Positions 12,301-27,300 of a stretch of DNA of 50,751 bases are shown here, piece by piece. Source of the DNA: Reticulitermes lucifugus (Eukaryota; Arthropoda; Insecta; Blattodea; Rhinotermitidae); the NCBI GenBank assembly GCA_026260175.1, contig JAKCWW010003094.1, positions 1 to 50,751 on the forward strand. The letters run 5' to 3'. Under the pieces are notes generated by a model, which was not told the DNA's origin, made no database searches, and was given only the letters and a program-made list of their open reading frames with translations. The position numbers were made by a program, and so were the translations under genes. Each line of letters begins with the position of its first letter. Position 1 is the stretch's first letter.

Positions 12301-15300
12301 TGAGGTCAGCATATAATTTTGAACTCAAGTATAGGGTTATTATGTTGACTAGAGAAGAGTGGACCAAAGGTCCTGCGGTTAAAGGGCTCATCTGGTATAC
12401 AGATTAGTCCAGAACGCATGGGGGAAGGGCAGGGGCTGGAGTCTGTGGGCAGTCCTTTGGTAGGAGGCTCAGTATTTCTCTAGGAAAATACGTAACAGTT
12501 TTCCAGGCCAAGATATTTACTGTCCTGGTCTGTGTCTATGAAATTCAAGCTAACGCTAGATCAGAGAAATACATTAGTATTTGTTCTCATAGACAAGCAG
12601 CTTTGAAAGCTTTACAGGCTGCTAAAACAACATCCCCATTGGTACGGCAGTGCCAAAGGGCATTGAATGATATCTCCACCTATCACTCTGTGGGACTCTT
12701 TTGGGTCCCTGGACATTCTGGAATACGTGGAAATAAAATTGCCGACGAGCTTGCAAGGGAGGGTTCCGTTCACCATTTTGTTGGACTGGAGCTGGCCCTG
12801 GGGGTTTTGAGGCAGAGTATAAAGAAGAAAATTTAGTGTTGGTTGGATAAACAGCACATGACGCTTTGGCAGGGTCTTGCCGTCACTCAGAGACAGGCTC
12901 GAGAGTTGATCTTGGGCCCTTGTACTGCTGCTAAGACCAAGCTACTGTCCTTTAATAGGATGCAATCCTGGGTAGTTATTGGCCCTCTTACCAGACATAA
13001 CACCTTGAGAAGATACCTTCACATTATGGGACTGAGAGACAGTCCCTTGTGTAGGAAATGCAGAGCAGAGGAGGAGACCTCAGCTCATGTTTTGTGTGAG
13101 TGTGAAGCCCTGGCGACACACAGACACATTTATCTGGGTTCCTTCTTTTTGGACCCTGAGGATATCGGGGGACTAAGTCTGGGGGCAATCTGGATCTCTA
13201 TTAAAGGGGCAGGGCTCTATGACTTGTACTTCATTTAAGGGGCACAAAGGGCCTGTAAAAGGCCTATGTGCATTGGGACCGTAAGGGCTTGACTCGTTGT
13301 TTACTCATTACTCATTACGGTACATCCAAAAGTCTAGATACTGAGGGAATTTGATGGTAATTCATATGATGTCATTTGTTTTTCTGTAGAATGCTTTCAA
13401 GCCACAAGTTGTTTCCTCTCTGTTTTCTGTCAATCTTCTGTAACCCTGTGCATGAACAGTGTCTTTGTCTGTAAGCACAGATGCACAGGATCTCATTTTG
13501 TGTGATCTATACTGACAGTGAATTTCTTATATGATTTTTGTGAACTGAAAGTGACAAAATATCATGTTGGTCATACACCAAAAATTGACGCCGGGCAACA
13601 ACCCAATAAATTTTAAGCAACATTACGACCACGGCAGAAGCCTTCAATTACATAAAATATCATGTAGTTATCATAAAATGAAGACTACATACAGTGACAT
13701 GTTTATCTGGAAATGGTGTCAGTATGACAGTGCACTGTGGTCAGTCAACAGTGCTGACAGTATTGCAGGTGCAGAATGCCTAATTTAGTTAGAATCTGTG
13801 ACTAGCCTGACTTTGAATTTATGGGTTAGTGACAGGAGGATGTAGCATACTGCATAATAATGAGTTTCTTAAACAATATACCAGGAATAAGGGGTTGGTA
13901 GCCATATTCAAATTTAGGGCCAACAGTTTATCATCCAGGAAGAGGGGATTTTAAAACTTCATTCTACATCTTTACTGTAGGGTAAGGGTTTTAGTAATGG
14001 GAAGGCCAAAAAAAAAAAAAGAAAAAAGAGGAGGAGGGGGAGTAACACTCAGCCATCACAATAACGTGATGCATGGCCACTAAATGTTAATTTTTACTCA
14101 TCAACAAACATTATTATGGTAGTGAAATGAAGGTGGGAAGAAACCAGCAATTGCATATCTGACTACTGTGCAAAACTTTGATTATGATGGAATTCTGTAC
14201 AGATGTGGGTCACTAAATTGTACCTACTATTGTCCTGTCTCTATACATTGCTGTTTTTTAAAAAAATTGCTGCTGCACATTTTTCCCAAACTTCATTTTC
14301 TTTTTTGTGACAAGTACAGAATAATCCAGCAAAGCAGACCTGGGTTTGAGACCAGCTTTGGGTGGGATTTGTGTTAGACAAGCAGTTTGCTGTGTCATTC
14401 CCAGGTCATGTTTCTGCTGTCCACTGATTGACATTCTCATTGCAGTTAGTTCCAAAAATATTGTTACTAAGGACGATAATGTCAGTGATGACTGTGCACC
14501 TTGTAATTGTTTTCAAATGCTGATATGAACAACTTTACAGGGTGGTACAATAATTGGCTCTGCACGTTGCCAGGAGTTCAGAGAACGGTCTGGACGTCTA
14601 AAGGCTGCAAAGAATTTGGTGGCCCGGGGCATAACAAATTTGGTGGTGATTGGTGGTGATGGTTCGTTAACAGGTGCTAACTTATTTCGTTCGGAATGGT
14701 CAAGCTTGCTTGATGAACTGGTGCAGAGTGGTGAGTATCATACCATCGTCATTATATCAGAAATAAAGTGGCAACATGGGCAGTATGTGCATACTGTTAT
14801 ATTGGGGTTCCTCAGAATTTCCACGCCAGCCCCTTACTTTTAATACATTTCCATGCTTTCAAAAGGCTGTGGATTCCACTAACAGAACGGTTTTTCTTCA
14901 TTTCTGTATTTCTGTTTTTGGATGTTTTCTCCCTGGTGAAACTGTTGCATCGCAGTGTGGTGCTGGTGGGTTGGGATCATAGACAATACTGTTGACTGAG
15001 TAGGAGTTGATGAGTAAGTTGGGGTTACATAGAATAGTTCAATTTCACAGCTGCGCTTGTGATGAAGAATGATATGATGGTTTATTTAAATGATGATAAA
15101 GGTTGATACAGCAGTGTAACATGTGAGTGGGTTCCTCGAAGCGGGAGAAGTCTGGAGGGCTGTATAACATGAAGTTAACTACAGCAAGAACCAATAGTGA
15201 GAATGAGGCTGACACAGACTGCGATAGAAATTACTGATGCTGACTGAGGAGTTTGAAGTTGACCTTCGCAGTTGTTTGTACTGGGGAATGCTGACCATCC

Positions 15301-18300
15301 CTTGTTTGTGACCAGTAACCGAGGAATTCCACTTAAAAATACACGAGTCTGAAGGGCAGTGGTGTTTTGTGCATGTGAGATAATACAGTCTTTTTCAGTA
15401 GTGTTCTGTGTGGTTACAGCTGTGCATTAATTTGACTTTAGGCTTGTTATAAACGAAACATCAAACAAATGGCAATCAGTGGAAAGATGGTCATGGAGTG
15501 ATGGAGACTTGTGTTTTTGACAGGTTCTATTTGTTTTGCCCCTACCATCATCATGAGTGTTAAGGGACTCTACCCATGCTGTGTAGGTCAACTGCATTCC
15601 TTTGGAGTAAGGGACAGTAATAGTGAAAAGTTTTCTTGAGGCATTCTAGCATCCTCCTTAAACAGTACCAATTTTTGGGCATGCCGTGAGGGTCCATGTG
15701 AATTACAAGGTGTGGTTGAAGCCAAGACACTGTCATTTATATATGTTATATATGTTATATTTGGTTGTGGACTGGCGAAGCTAGAGGTGGAATTTGCTGG
15801 TGTTCATGACCATATTTGGTCAGTGACCATCTAAGCTGTAGAGCTGGGGGAGGATTTAGTGTATGTAGATGAAAGGTGTCTCCCAGACCCCTAAAAAGTA
15901 ACATCCTTCAGAGTAAAAAGCATACAGAACATTTGTCTTGCATCACACATATTTTGTATTTGTACAGGGAGTGAAGAAGAAAAAGATATAGATGTATGAC
16001 ATGTATTGTTACGTCTTACCTGAAATTGCAAGTCATAATTGCAGTTGCAGTTTGCATCAAAACCACTTCTGGTGGAGAGATTGCAACACATGCAGTATTG
16101 CCTGAATAATCTGTGGATGCCAGGTTATGATGGCAGATAACGCTGTGATATGTCTGATATTTGATGGCACGTGCTTGCTGCATGTGTCACCAACGCTCCT
16201 TCACATTATATCTTCATGTGACCTAATATTTATGCAGTAGCATTAACTTGTCTGACAGGCTGGTCTTTGGGTAAATGGCATCACAGCCTCCCCACCCAGT
16301 TTTGGAACATTAACAGTCTGTATGTTAAGTGATGACTGGTTGAATCCACTACGTGATTATGTTGACAGCAATGATGCCAATACGAGGAATTTTAATAATA
16401 TAATGATTTTATTTTGTCCTGCCTAGAGCTTTTTATGTTCTTTCTTAAGTGACAGTGAAGCAGACCCTGGTTCTGTGCACACCTCAGATTTCTCTTGTAT
16501 CCTTTTATTTCCCATGCACACCAAAAACTATCTTTTTATCTTTCGTGCATGTTCCATCTGTGATCCTGCCCACTGTGCATTTACCACGAGTTACATTGGT
16601 CCACTGCTCTTAGCTGCCTATCCTATATATATGGAATGGCCACTGTTTCACATGGCTTACTGTTCTTGGACTATCCTGTTGTTGGAGGCAGTACATTCCT
16701 CTTAGAACAAGGTGTCTTGTACCAGTCTACACAGTGTCATATCCCAGAAGACTGGTATCTTCATCAGTATCACCATGAGAAATGAAAGTAGTGCAGGAGT
16801 AACTAAATTACTGTCTTTCTAGCATCTCTTGCTATTACAGTCTCATCAAATTTGGCTGTAATGGTAACATGTCTGACTTGTATCAGGAGATGTCTAGTTC
16901 AAACACAGCCAGGGCACTAGCTCTGGATTGTAGTTTTGATGGGTTTGGTGTCTGACAGCAAATTTTTGGATAGTGCCATGAAGTAGAGATTCCATATTGG
17001 TTATTTCTAGTTAACTTTACATAATCATTTTCTCTTGTCACTGGACTCTTAAGTAGCTTATCTTCTGCAATCTTGTTTAGCACTATTCAGTAACATCTGA
17101 AGTTACTTAAATGTTATTCATTATGTGTGCTGTGACTAAATTTCTCATTTATGAAACCAACATATGCATATCTTACATACACAGCAATACAATCTTTTTT
17201 TTTACGCGTACTTGTTTCGACAGAACTCCACCATCTTCACGGAGTCTATACACCAGTGTTTAAAACTCACTAATGTATAATACATTACATATTATATCGT
17301 AGTGATATCTGCAGCTGAATTAAAAAATGTAAAATCTTTTAATAAGTGGTTAAAATTCTATGTGCTTGGTATATCGTTGTAGGTTTTGCCATTGTGTACG
17401 AACATCTAATCTTATTCTTGATCCATTATGGATCTTTTCCCTGTATTGTGTGTTGTAGTGCTCTGTGTAGGAGGTAACTTCTTACCTCCTACACACATCT
17501 GAAATTGGTTGTGTGCATATGTTGGTTTTGTAAATAAAACACATATTATTTTTGCACAGACTGAACAGCGTAAGTGCTCAACAAGCAAAGATAGTTTATA
17601 ACTATAAAAACATCAAAGAAGAATTATTTAAAAGTAATGAACTGTATGGTTTAATAAGATCTGTAGGATTAACCATGTAACTCCCAGATACATACATATC
17701 AACACCAGTTTGAGAAGTTTGTATGCTGCTGCAAATCCTATAAAATTATTTTAAATAGATAGACTTTTGACTATGCATATACTATTTTACTGGGTTTTAT
17801 TGCATCTGACATCATATAAATGTTGCTGCTGTAATTGTTTCATATTCTAACATGTTTTAAATAACTTAATGTGTTATACTTCCTGATGATGGCGATGTAA
17901 TTGCCGAAACATGTAGGAGGGATAGAAATTGTACTGTTGTATATATGTTGTGTGCACATGTTGGTTTTGTACATACAGCACATATTCTCATTGCGCAGAG
18001 TGAATAACATTAAGCTACAGTTTAGAGTTATTCATTCTTTGAACATTTATTTGAAGTTGAACTCTAACTAACTGACTGACTTCATGGAGCAGAGCCCTTC
18101 TTGAGAAGCCCACAGGTCCTCAGCTAGTCAAGAAACTCCCTGCATTTTATGGAACCCAGAGGTTTATTATCACATTCACAAGAGCTTATCACCTGTCCCT
18201 ATCCTGAGTCAGATCAATCCAGTCCATGCCCCCTCATCCCACTTCTTGAAGGTCCATTTTAATATCCTCCCATCTACACTCATGTCTTCCAAGTGGTTTC

Positions 18301-21300
18301 TTTCCTTCAGGTTTTCCCCTCTAAAACCCTGTATGCACCTTTCCTCTCCCCCAAATGTGCTACATGCTTCCCCCATCTCATTCTTCTTGATTTGATCATC
18401 TGAATAATAGCCTGTGAGGAGTACAGATCATAAAGCTCGTCGTTATTTAGTCTTCTCCATTCCTCTGTTACGTTGTCCGTCTTAGGCTCAAATATCTTCC
18501 TCAGCACCCTATTCTCGAGTACCCTCAGTCTATGTTCCTCCCTCAGTGTGAGAGACCAAGTTTCACACCCATACAAAACAACAGGCAAAATTGTGGTTAT
18601 GTACATTTTAATCTTTATATTTTTGGAGAGCAAGCTGTAAGACAAAAGATTATGCACTGAATGATAGCAAGCATTCCAAGACCTCATTCATCTCTTAATT
18701 TGTTCATGAATGCAATTCAAGTTGAACTGCAATGTAACTGAATAATAAATTTCCTCAATTTTAGGTCAGATAACAAAGGAGCAGCAGACAAAATTCGCAC
18801 ATCTGCATATTGCAGGCATGGTTGGTTCTATAGACAATGATTTCTGTGGCACTGACATGACAATCGGTACAGACTCTGCTTTGCATCGCATCACTGAAGC
18901 AATTGATGCAATTGCTTCTACTGCATATTCCCATCAACGTACATTTATTATGGAAGTGATGGGCAGGCACTGTGGGTAAGTACTGATGGTAGAGCTCACT
19001 GAAGCAGTTGAAATTTTATGTACCCACACTGTCAGAATATGTGTGTCTGTTGTTCTTTTCCGTTGAACATTTGTTGTATGGGGTGAGAAGTCTGCTTGCA
19101 CAGATGTGCCCCCTGGAAATATTGTGCAATTGTAGGAAAGTAAGGAGCTGGGATAGCAGCTGGCATATTGACTGGGCTGTGGGCTGGATGACTCATTTCT
19201 GGTAGGTGGCAGGAGATTGGTCCTTCTGCAACATGTTCATGCTGACTCTGGGGCACACCTATCCTCCTCCTTTTTGGGTACTGCCGGCTCATTCCAGAGG
19301 GGTAAAACGACCAGTGCATGAATGTGATCAGTGACATTTACTAGTGGTGAGGTTATGAATGAGTGGAGCTATACCGTCACTCCCCCATATGTCAGATTTT
19401 ACCTTTGTAGGGGTGTAGCTTTTATTGATCACAGTAGGAATGGGAATTTGTGCACCTCATTATACCACATGGCAAGACGTGAAGACAGAGACTGTTAACT
19501 CAGTTACCGTATCAGTGAAATCCCTATTTAACTTTTAGCTGACAGTGTTTAAATGCAGGAGTTTGCTTCCAAACCAGTTTTATGGTACTGTTAAATGTCT
19601 GAAATGCAGATGTTGGAAAAAATTGTATTTATTGCATTTTTAAAGCTGTAAGGGGTAAGTAAGAACTCATTTTTTGTGAATGAAATTGTTAACCAGTGTA
19701 TGGAATTTTGACATAATCAGTCTGTACACTTAATATTAGTCTTCATTTTTGTACATTTCCTTTTATTATTTTTAATTTGATACATAAAAGTTGCTTACAT
19801 CAATCTTTAAAATGTGCTTGTAACTTCTCTGACAACTGCACAGCGCCAACCATAAAACATGTAAAACTGCTACCACCAAGCAAATGACTGAAATAGGCTA
19901 CATTTGATGTAGGACTAGAGATGACTCGACAATAATTTTCTGCAGAAGTGCCGTGAAACGTCTGTTCATTTTTCCTCTATGCATTTTTTTCCTGCTTGTG
20001 TCATTCATTTATTGTGGTCCCTATAAATATGACACCTTTAAAGCTGTTCTGCAACTGTTGTTTTCCTGCTCTTATTGTTTTCTTTTTTGTGTGGTCCCTT
20101 CAGAAACAATGGATGGAAATTTCACTGTAGTGACAAATATGTGTGATCCACTACAAAAAAGTAACTTTTGTAATGAGGTTGTAAATACTGTAAAACCACA
20201 ATTTATGCAAGAATGTTTGGGACAAAGTGGACAGGATGGTGCACAGTTATATGATACAGTGCTAGAAATGAAAGTGGACAGGAAACTGTTCCTCACCTCT
20301 TAGACTTGATTTGAGCAGCTTATTCTTTTTGATGTCTGTGGTACCAAAATGACTCGGAGATCTGCAACGTTCCTGCATCTGGAATTCGATTGATAAGAGC
20401 AGGAGTTAGCCTCACCCACGTCAACTGCACAGGCCATTTGTTTTGGAGATACATTTTACTTAAAGGTAAATGTAAAGTTGTCCCTGTTCATGCCGTGAAG
20501 GCATATGGGAGTAGAGGTATAGGTCCACACATTCTTAACCTTGGCACTAGATGGAGGTGAGTGGGCACAGCCACATGCCCTGACTGCTGTACTGCTGGGA
20601 AGGAACTCCAGTACTCATTGGATAGGAATAAGGAATAAACAAAAAGAGTACAAGTGAAGTGTAAGAAGTGTTTACCAAATGCAAGCTGTGAAGTGGTGTC
20701 AATAGATCATGTGAGTTTTTTGGAATTAGAAAATACCTGACCAAACAGGTTTGTAACTGAAAAATGTTTTACTGTGTTGTGCGCTTCTTAGTAAGCCGAC
20801 AGCAACCTGTGTGCAGATCATAAGGACAGCCACAAGTAAAATTTAAAGACCATGGTATGGCTAGGCAGGATGTGAAAGGTTAGCAAATCTCTGAGGAATT
20901 TCTTTTTGTTCCCTAAATTGAGGTTTGCACTACATGGGTTACTTATACAAAATTATATGTCTACTGATAAGACATGCTGAATGTAAGTACGATGAAATGG
21001 CCTTAGTAGATAAGTAATTATAGAAACTGTTACTGCAGAAATTAATACCTACATGTAATTCATAATAAGGAAGTAATTTATAAAACATTTAGTAACATAT
21101 GGTTGTGTGTTAGTGATTTCTGATAGAGAGAGACCGTGAATATCCATTGTTGACCACAGTCACACTGAATTGATGTGTGTGTTCTGGAAGGTTGAAAATT
21201 GCTGTGAGTAAATGTGAGTTATACTGAATTAAAATTTGGTACTTGTTTAAAATATTACATTGTTAGGCCTGTATTGGGTCTTGGCTGGTACTGGCAAAAT

Positions 21301-24300
21301 TATTCAGTTAAGCACAGTATTTCACAAAATGAGAGTTACTAGTCTGGGATTTCACTGTGTGTATTTCGATACATTGTTCAGTTTCATAACAGTACGACCA
21401 ATATTGTTCTTTCCTCCATTAAAATTGTCTATTGTAATTCCTATGTCATCATATAGCACCAGGGTTTGTGAAAGATTAGGATTTAAAACTGTACATATGC
21501 TATACAGTATTTAATCCAAGTAACTGCACATGTGACCATAAATATTGTTATTTTTTGATGCACCTGCTACATTTTTTGGCCCCTGTAGGCCATCTTCAGG
21601 GAGATCATTTACAAAGGAATAAATTTATGATACATCCTGTCCAAGATGTGCACATTTGAAGCTAAAATACAATATTATCAATTACAGTGTTGCTAAAAAT
21701 GTATAAAATGTAGATTAATTACGGCTATTTTACATCTCTTAATAATTTAATGTTTAGTTGCATACACATCTACGTTATTACTGTCATCTTCATTCTAAGG
21801 GATTAATATCCCTGTGTTGTGTGTTGATGTTTGTACTAAAGTGGATCACTGAGTAATGGGTCTGTGTCCATGCTAGTAAGCTTACTAACTTGTAAATGAC
21901 CTCCCTGAAGATGGCTTATAGGGGGCAAAACATGTAGCAGAAGCATCACAAAATAACAGTATTTATGGTTACATGTGCAGTTACTTGGATTGAATACTGT
22001 ATAGTTAATGTATTACACCGAATATAGACAACGTTAAATTTGTATGTATGCATTTTAGCTTAAATAACTTGAATGCATTATCAGCGAATTAAGTACTTTA
22101 TTATGCACTCACAGTTTTTTTTTCTTTTTTTCAAAAGTAGTTTTGATGTCTTGCTAATTGAGTAGTCATATTATGATAATGATCCCACCATTTATACATC
22201 ACATTTTACACTCAGTCTTTGTTATTTAGTAGCTAACCAAAAGTAGTTTTGATGTTTTGCTAATAGAGTAGTGGCGTTGTGATGATCCCACTGTTCATGC
22301 ACTGCATTTTGCATTCAGTTTTTATTGTTCAGTAGCTAAACAAAAGTAGTTTTGATGTCTTGCTAATAGGGTGGTCATATTATGATGATTCCACCACACA
22401 CACACTGGATTTTACACTCAGTCTTTGTTATTTAGTAGCTAACCAAAAGTAGTTCTGATGTCTTGCTGATAGAGTAGTCGTATTGTGATGATCCCACCAT
22501 TCATACGCCACATTTTACATTCAGCCTTTATTGTTCAGTATCTAACAAAAGTGGATGTTTGGTGAACCAGACAAGGCAGAATTGCAGAGAAACTACTAAA
22601 GGGTTTAAAGCTATACTTTTGTATTAGTTCAGTGCAAAATCTATATTAACAGTCATTTATAATTTCTAAACTTCTGTTACATGATCTTACTTCATAAATG
22701 GTTTGTTTAACAACACTACTGAGAGCTCAGATTATATGGTGTCGGATGATAGGATGATTAATGAAGAATGAAATGGAAAGGATGTGGAAGTTATCATGGC
22801 CTAATGTGAAGTGCCTCCCCCTGTTTGTCTGGTGGGACGAAGGAAAACTGTGAAGGTCTCAGGATTGTAATTTGGGATCTCCCAAATATGAACCAGAAGT
22901 ACTTCCTACCAAACCATGACTGTTGTGATGCAATGGGTCCAGCGTTCCAGTACTCTATGCTGGTTCTGGAGCATCAGACTTTGTGCCTATTTGGGTAAGA
23001 ATCAGGCTCTCGAACTTTAGAGTCCGGGGACCCGATCCAGTAGCGTGCCACCATCTCACGTAAATAAATTGACAATACAGGGACTGTGTAAGATCAGACC
23101 CTTCAATTTTCCTTATTTTAGGCTCAAAGGCATAGGGTTCAGAGAGAGAAAGAGAGTAACTGTAAGCAAAGTTAATTCCAATACATACAATATATTACTA
23201 AAAATATTATACCAGTAAAATGAGGAGCGAGGTTACCAACACGTCATAATCTGACAAGTTCCCTAGTTTTTTCCTGCATCACTGTTGAGAACCACCATAG
23301 ATCTTGGTCAATTCAGAAGCAAACCTTCCTACCTTCTAGATGTAACACAGTGCTGTAGACCGTCAGAATCAGGTCGCACTTCATGACTGCAACAGCATGC
23401 CACCTCGAGGATAAATAACCTTCCTGATGATTCTCTGTGTCTGCCATCTATATTTGTACCCTAAATGTTGTGCTTTTCCATTGTACCTCATCACAACAGT
23501 TTATTGTTCCTGAATGAAACAGTAACTATCCTTGCTGATTGCATGTCATTCTTTTTGTTTAACCTTGGTCTAAACGTTACAAATTCCTAAGTATCTGGCC
23601 TTCGACAAATAACTTACATTCCAGATTACTTCATAACAGTGACATTTGGTTTATTGAATGAGATGTTGATGCATAAATGTGTAACTGGTTCTGCTACAGT
23701 GTGGGATTTGTTTTTGATTTTGAAATCATGCTATGTGAAATTACGGTTATGAATGTGTAGAACAGTTGTATATGATTTTTTTACCAGTTTTTTCTTTAGA
23801 TAGTCTTATTATCCTGCAAAGCAGCTATCTAGAAAGAAAGATGCCTGTTCATTCTGTTCAGTTGAAATTGAGTGAGTTGCATACATAAGTTATATATAAG
23901 CCACAGGCTCGACTATGGTAGGTGGTATGAAACCTCACTTGTTATTCACAGATGGCAGGCAGGTAACCTTTTTGTGTCATCTAGCTACCATATGGTAGCT
24001 GTTTATTATTGAGCTGTAGTTTTTGTGTTTCTGTTCTTTGATTTACAAGTTTATGTGCTAACAGTTGTATGAAAATGATGGTTTGCATGAGCCACAGTAC
24101 AGATTTCTTTTAAAAGCCATGCCATACACAGCAGCAGGCCATTTAAATGCATACATAAGTGTTTAAGGTGGTCCTTTTTTTATATAGAATTGGTGTAAAT
24201 TAGTAATGACAATTGAATTGAATGAACTTATGATGAAATAGAAACTGGTAACATGTGCACAATGTATTTTACGTGATATTTCCTTGTATTTTTAATGTTT

Positions 24301-27300
24301 TTATAGTAACATTAATATTTTCCCATTTAGGTATTTGGCTATTGTCACTGCTTTGACTAGTGAGGCAGATTATGTTTTTGTTCCTGAAATGCCACCCCCT
24401 AGAGACTGGCCCACCAAACTTTGCAGCAAGTTGGAGCAGGCAAGATATATATATATATACACAAGTTATCATGCTATTTCAGTTACTGATGACAGTAACC
24501 GACAATTACCCCAGTAACAAGTTGCTAGCACTGATTATGCTTCTTACTGACCTTCCTAACAGCATGAATTTTCACTGATGTGTTTGTCATTATGGCACAA
24601 TTTTGTTGACTGATGGCTGGTTCGGTGGTATCTTCATGAGGTGTGTTCATAATACTGACTTCCTGTAATTATTTGAAAGCTTTATTTTACTGTTATTGCT
24701 AGCAATTCTGGTATTTAACTTCTTTCAACAGCACCAATTTGATGTGATCATTACATGAATTACAATTAAACTATCTGCACAGTGTAGCCTAATATTGTTA
24801 GCTTTGCAGGATGTCTGTGAGGCTGTGCTGTGGCATCTGACCACAGATACCCAGATTCATCACCAAGGCAGGTGTTTCTCCAGGTGCTGTTGTCCACCTG
24901 TGTTCATAACAATGTTTCGTGCTCATTTTTTGTGGTATAGATCACCTTTAGAATGGCTGGTCATTGAAATAAAATTAAGAAAGCTCATATTTTGTTTGTT
25001 CAGGTTATTTTATCTGTATTTTTATCTTAATTTTTTAATGTTATTGCAATAACAGATTTTCTCTGTCTGTTGGAATAGTGGAATCTTCATATGCCATATA
25101 TATGTAAACTATGCAGTTTTGGTGGTGTTAGCAACCACTCTCATCCCAGTTTGGACCTTAATTGCAGTAGCCTCTTTTCTGATGTTGCTTTGATTGCATC
25201 ATTAAAGTAAGATAACAGACAAACAACATTTATGGTTATATTTATATTTATATTTACATTCCTATTTCTTAGATCCATCGTCCGCTATACACGGATTGAA
25301 TATGAAATCGATCATTGTTAAGATATGTATGCAAAGAGCATCTGTGTCCAGTAGTAACAAGACAAGTTACAAAGAAACACAATACAAACAATGTAATGAA
25401 TGAGAGATGGAATAGTAATAGTCATAAATAACACACCCACATTATATATCCACACAGTAAATGTTCAGTAATACAACGAATAGCATTCCATTATCCGTAG
25501 TTGGGTATAGTAACAATACATTCAAAATTAGTTCATACATCATAAAATTTATACATAAATATATTATCAGTTAACAATATGCGAGGTAGACAAGAACTCA
25601 TCAACAGAATAAAAAAACATTCATTGCAAAATACCTTCATAAATCATTCCAAAACCTGGATGTGTTATTTTGGAGATCTACTATATTAGAAGGTAGTGCA
25701 TTAAATACTTTTATTGATGAATAAAGTATGCCTTTCTGAATAGCAGAAACATTATTTGGGCAAAAGATGATTTTAATTATGAGCAGGACATGCTATTGAA
25801 ATATGGGTTTTAAGTGTAATGATATCTTTTGTTTCATTAAGTTCTGCAGCACAGTACCCTCTTAAAAGGCTTGGGTTATGAATTTCTGGGTTATGATACT
25901 GTGTGGTGTTGGGTGTGATTTGCAGTATCTTGCAGGAACTTTTTCCTCTGTCATCACAATAGAATGACTGCTGTGCTGAGGACAGAGGCAGTGTTGCTAA
26001 CCACTTGCCAGTTTATGTACTGTCATAACCCAGAGACTGCACTCTAAGTCTTTGTTTGCCATGGTGATGTCACAACTCATATTCATAACAGAATTATCTA
26101 CATGACATTTGTTCACATTCTGTGTTTGATGGTATAATGGCTAAACTGTGTGCTTTTCTTCTGGAATGTGCCATGGTACACAGAACTGGCACTTTTATTT
26201 TTGAAGAATAAATGTAATCCATTATTAAAAGTAAAGAAATAGTTTTTTTTGAAAATGATAACATACTATATTTTTAGAATGGGACATACAGTTTAGAGCA
26301 TGCCCTCTGCTCCTTTGACTATTGACCTTGATGACTGATGAGAAAACTGCCACTTTTGCCCCCAGAGAGAGATGAAGTGTTGTGTGTTTAAATGTATTGC
26401 AAAGCAATCATTCAGCCACATTTCTGATGCACTCGTTGTGACAACTTTGAATAATGCATGCTTTTTCAGTGGAAATGAAATGCTAGCATCCTGGGGCTAT
26501 GCAGAACTGTAACACTCTACAATGACAGAAGTGGATTTAATGACAATTGATGTGTGAGATTTGAGGTTCTCACAATGGTGTTAATGAAGATTCAAGTCTT
26601 CTGGATGCTGCTGTGTGTCAAATGGCAAGTGGGAAATGTGTAACTGATTAAAATTTGATATGGCATAACATCCAAGAAGACTTGAATTGTTGATGATCAG
26701 AGTGTGTCAAAATGAAGAATAGGACAGTTTTTTTTCTTCCCCTCCGGTGAAGTTGATCTGTATGCCACAAACTTCACATCACAATATGAGAACCTCAAGT
26801 GTGTGGTTTGTATATGTTTCCTGCCACTAGTGATGCATGTCTTAGGTGAGGTTTTATGTTTTGTGATTTTGTGATTCTGTCATGTTAAGTTTGGAGACAT
26901 GACTCCAGAAATGTGATCTAAACATACCTACACAATGATTCATGCAGATGTTTTGCTCTTACAGTATAGAGGAACTTACAGTGTTGTCAGCTTGATCAAG
27001 CTTGAAAATATCTTTCTGTTTCACATGAACCTCTGTGATTGAAGGTAACCTGTACAGTAGTTTGCCCTGCAGAAATTTATACATTGTGAAGTGACAGTCA
27101 GCATTTTGCTATCACAACAAAGCATGAGAAATTTTTTGATGTTTTGGAATATTTCACAGCTGTGCATTTTGTAAAAGGAATTGATCTTTATACAAATATT
27201 TCTAGCCTTTCAGAAGTGGTAAGCTGCATTGGCAAAGCTTTTAAGCTATCAACAGTTCGAAACACACAGGAATAAAAATTTATAATGACCTAACAATACT

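Larger units (their letters stand above)
18976..21499 (+). other. PFK intron 4, 5' part
   Basis: Apart from the ORF at 19953 and the SINE-like copy at 20470 (both listed), nothing recognisable. No third copy of the exon 5 motif (SEADYVF) was found by reading the frames shown here. Confidence 0.5.
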
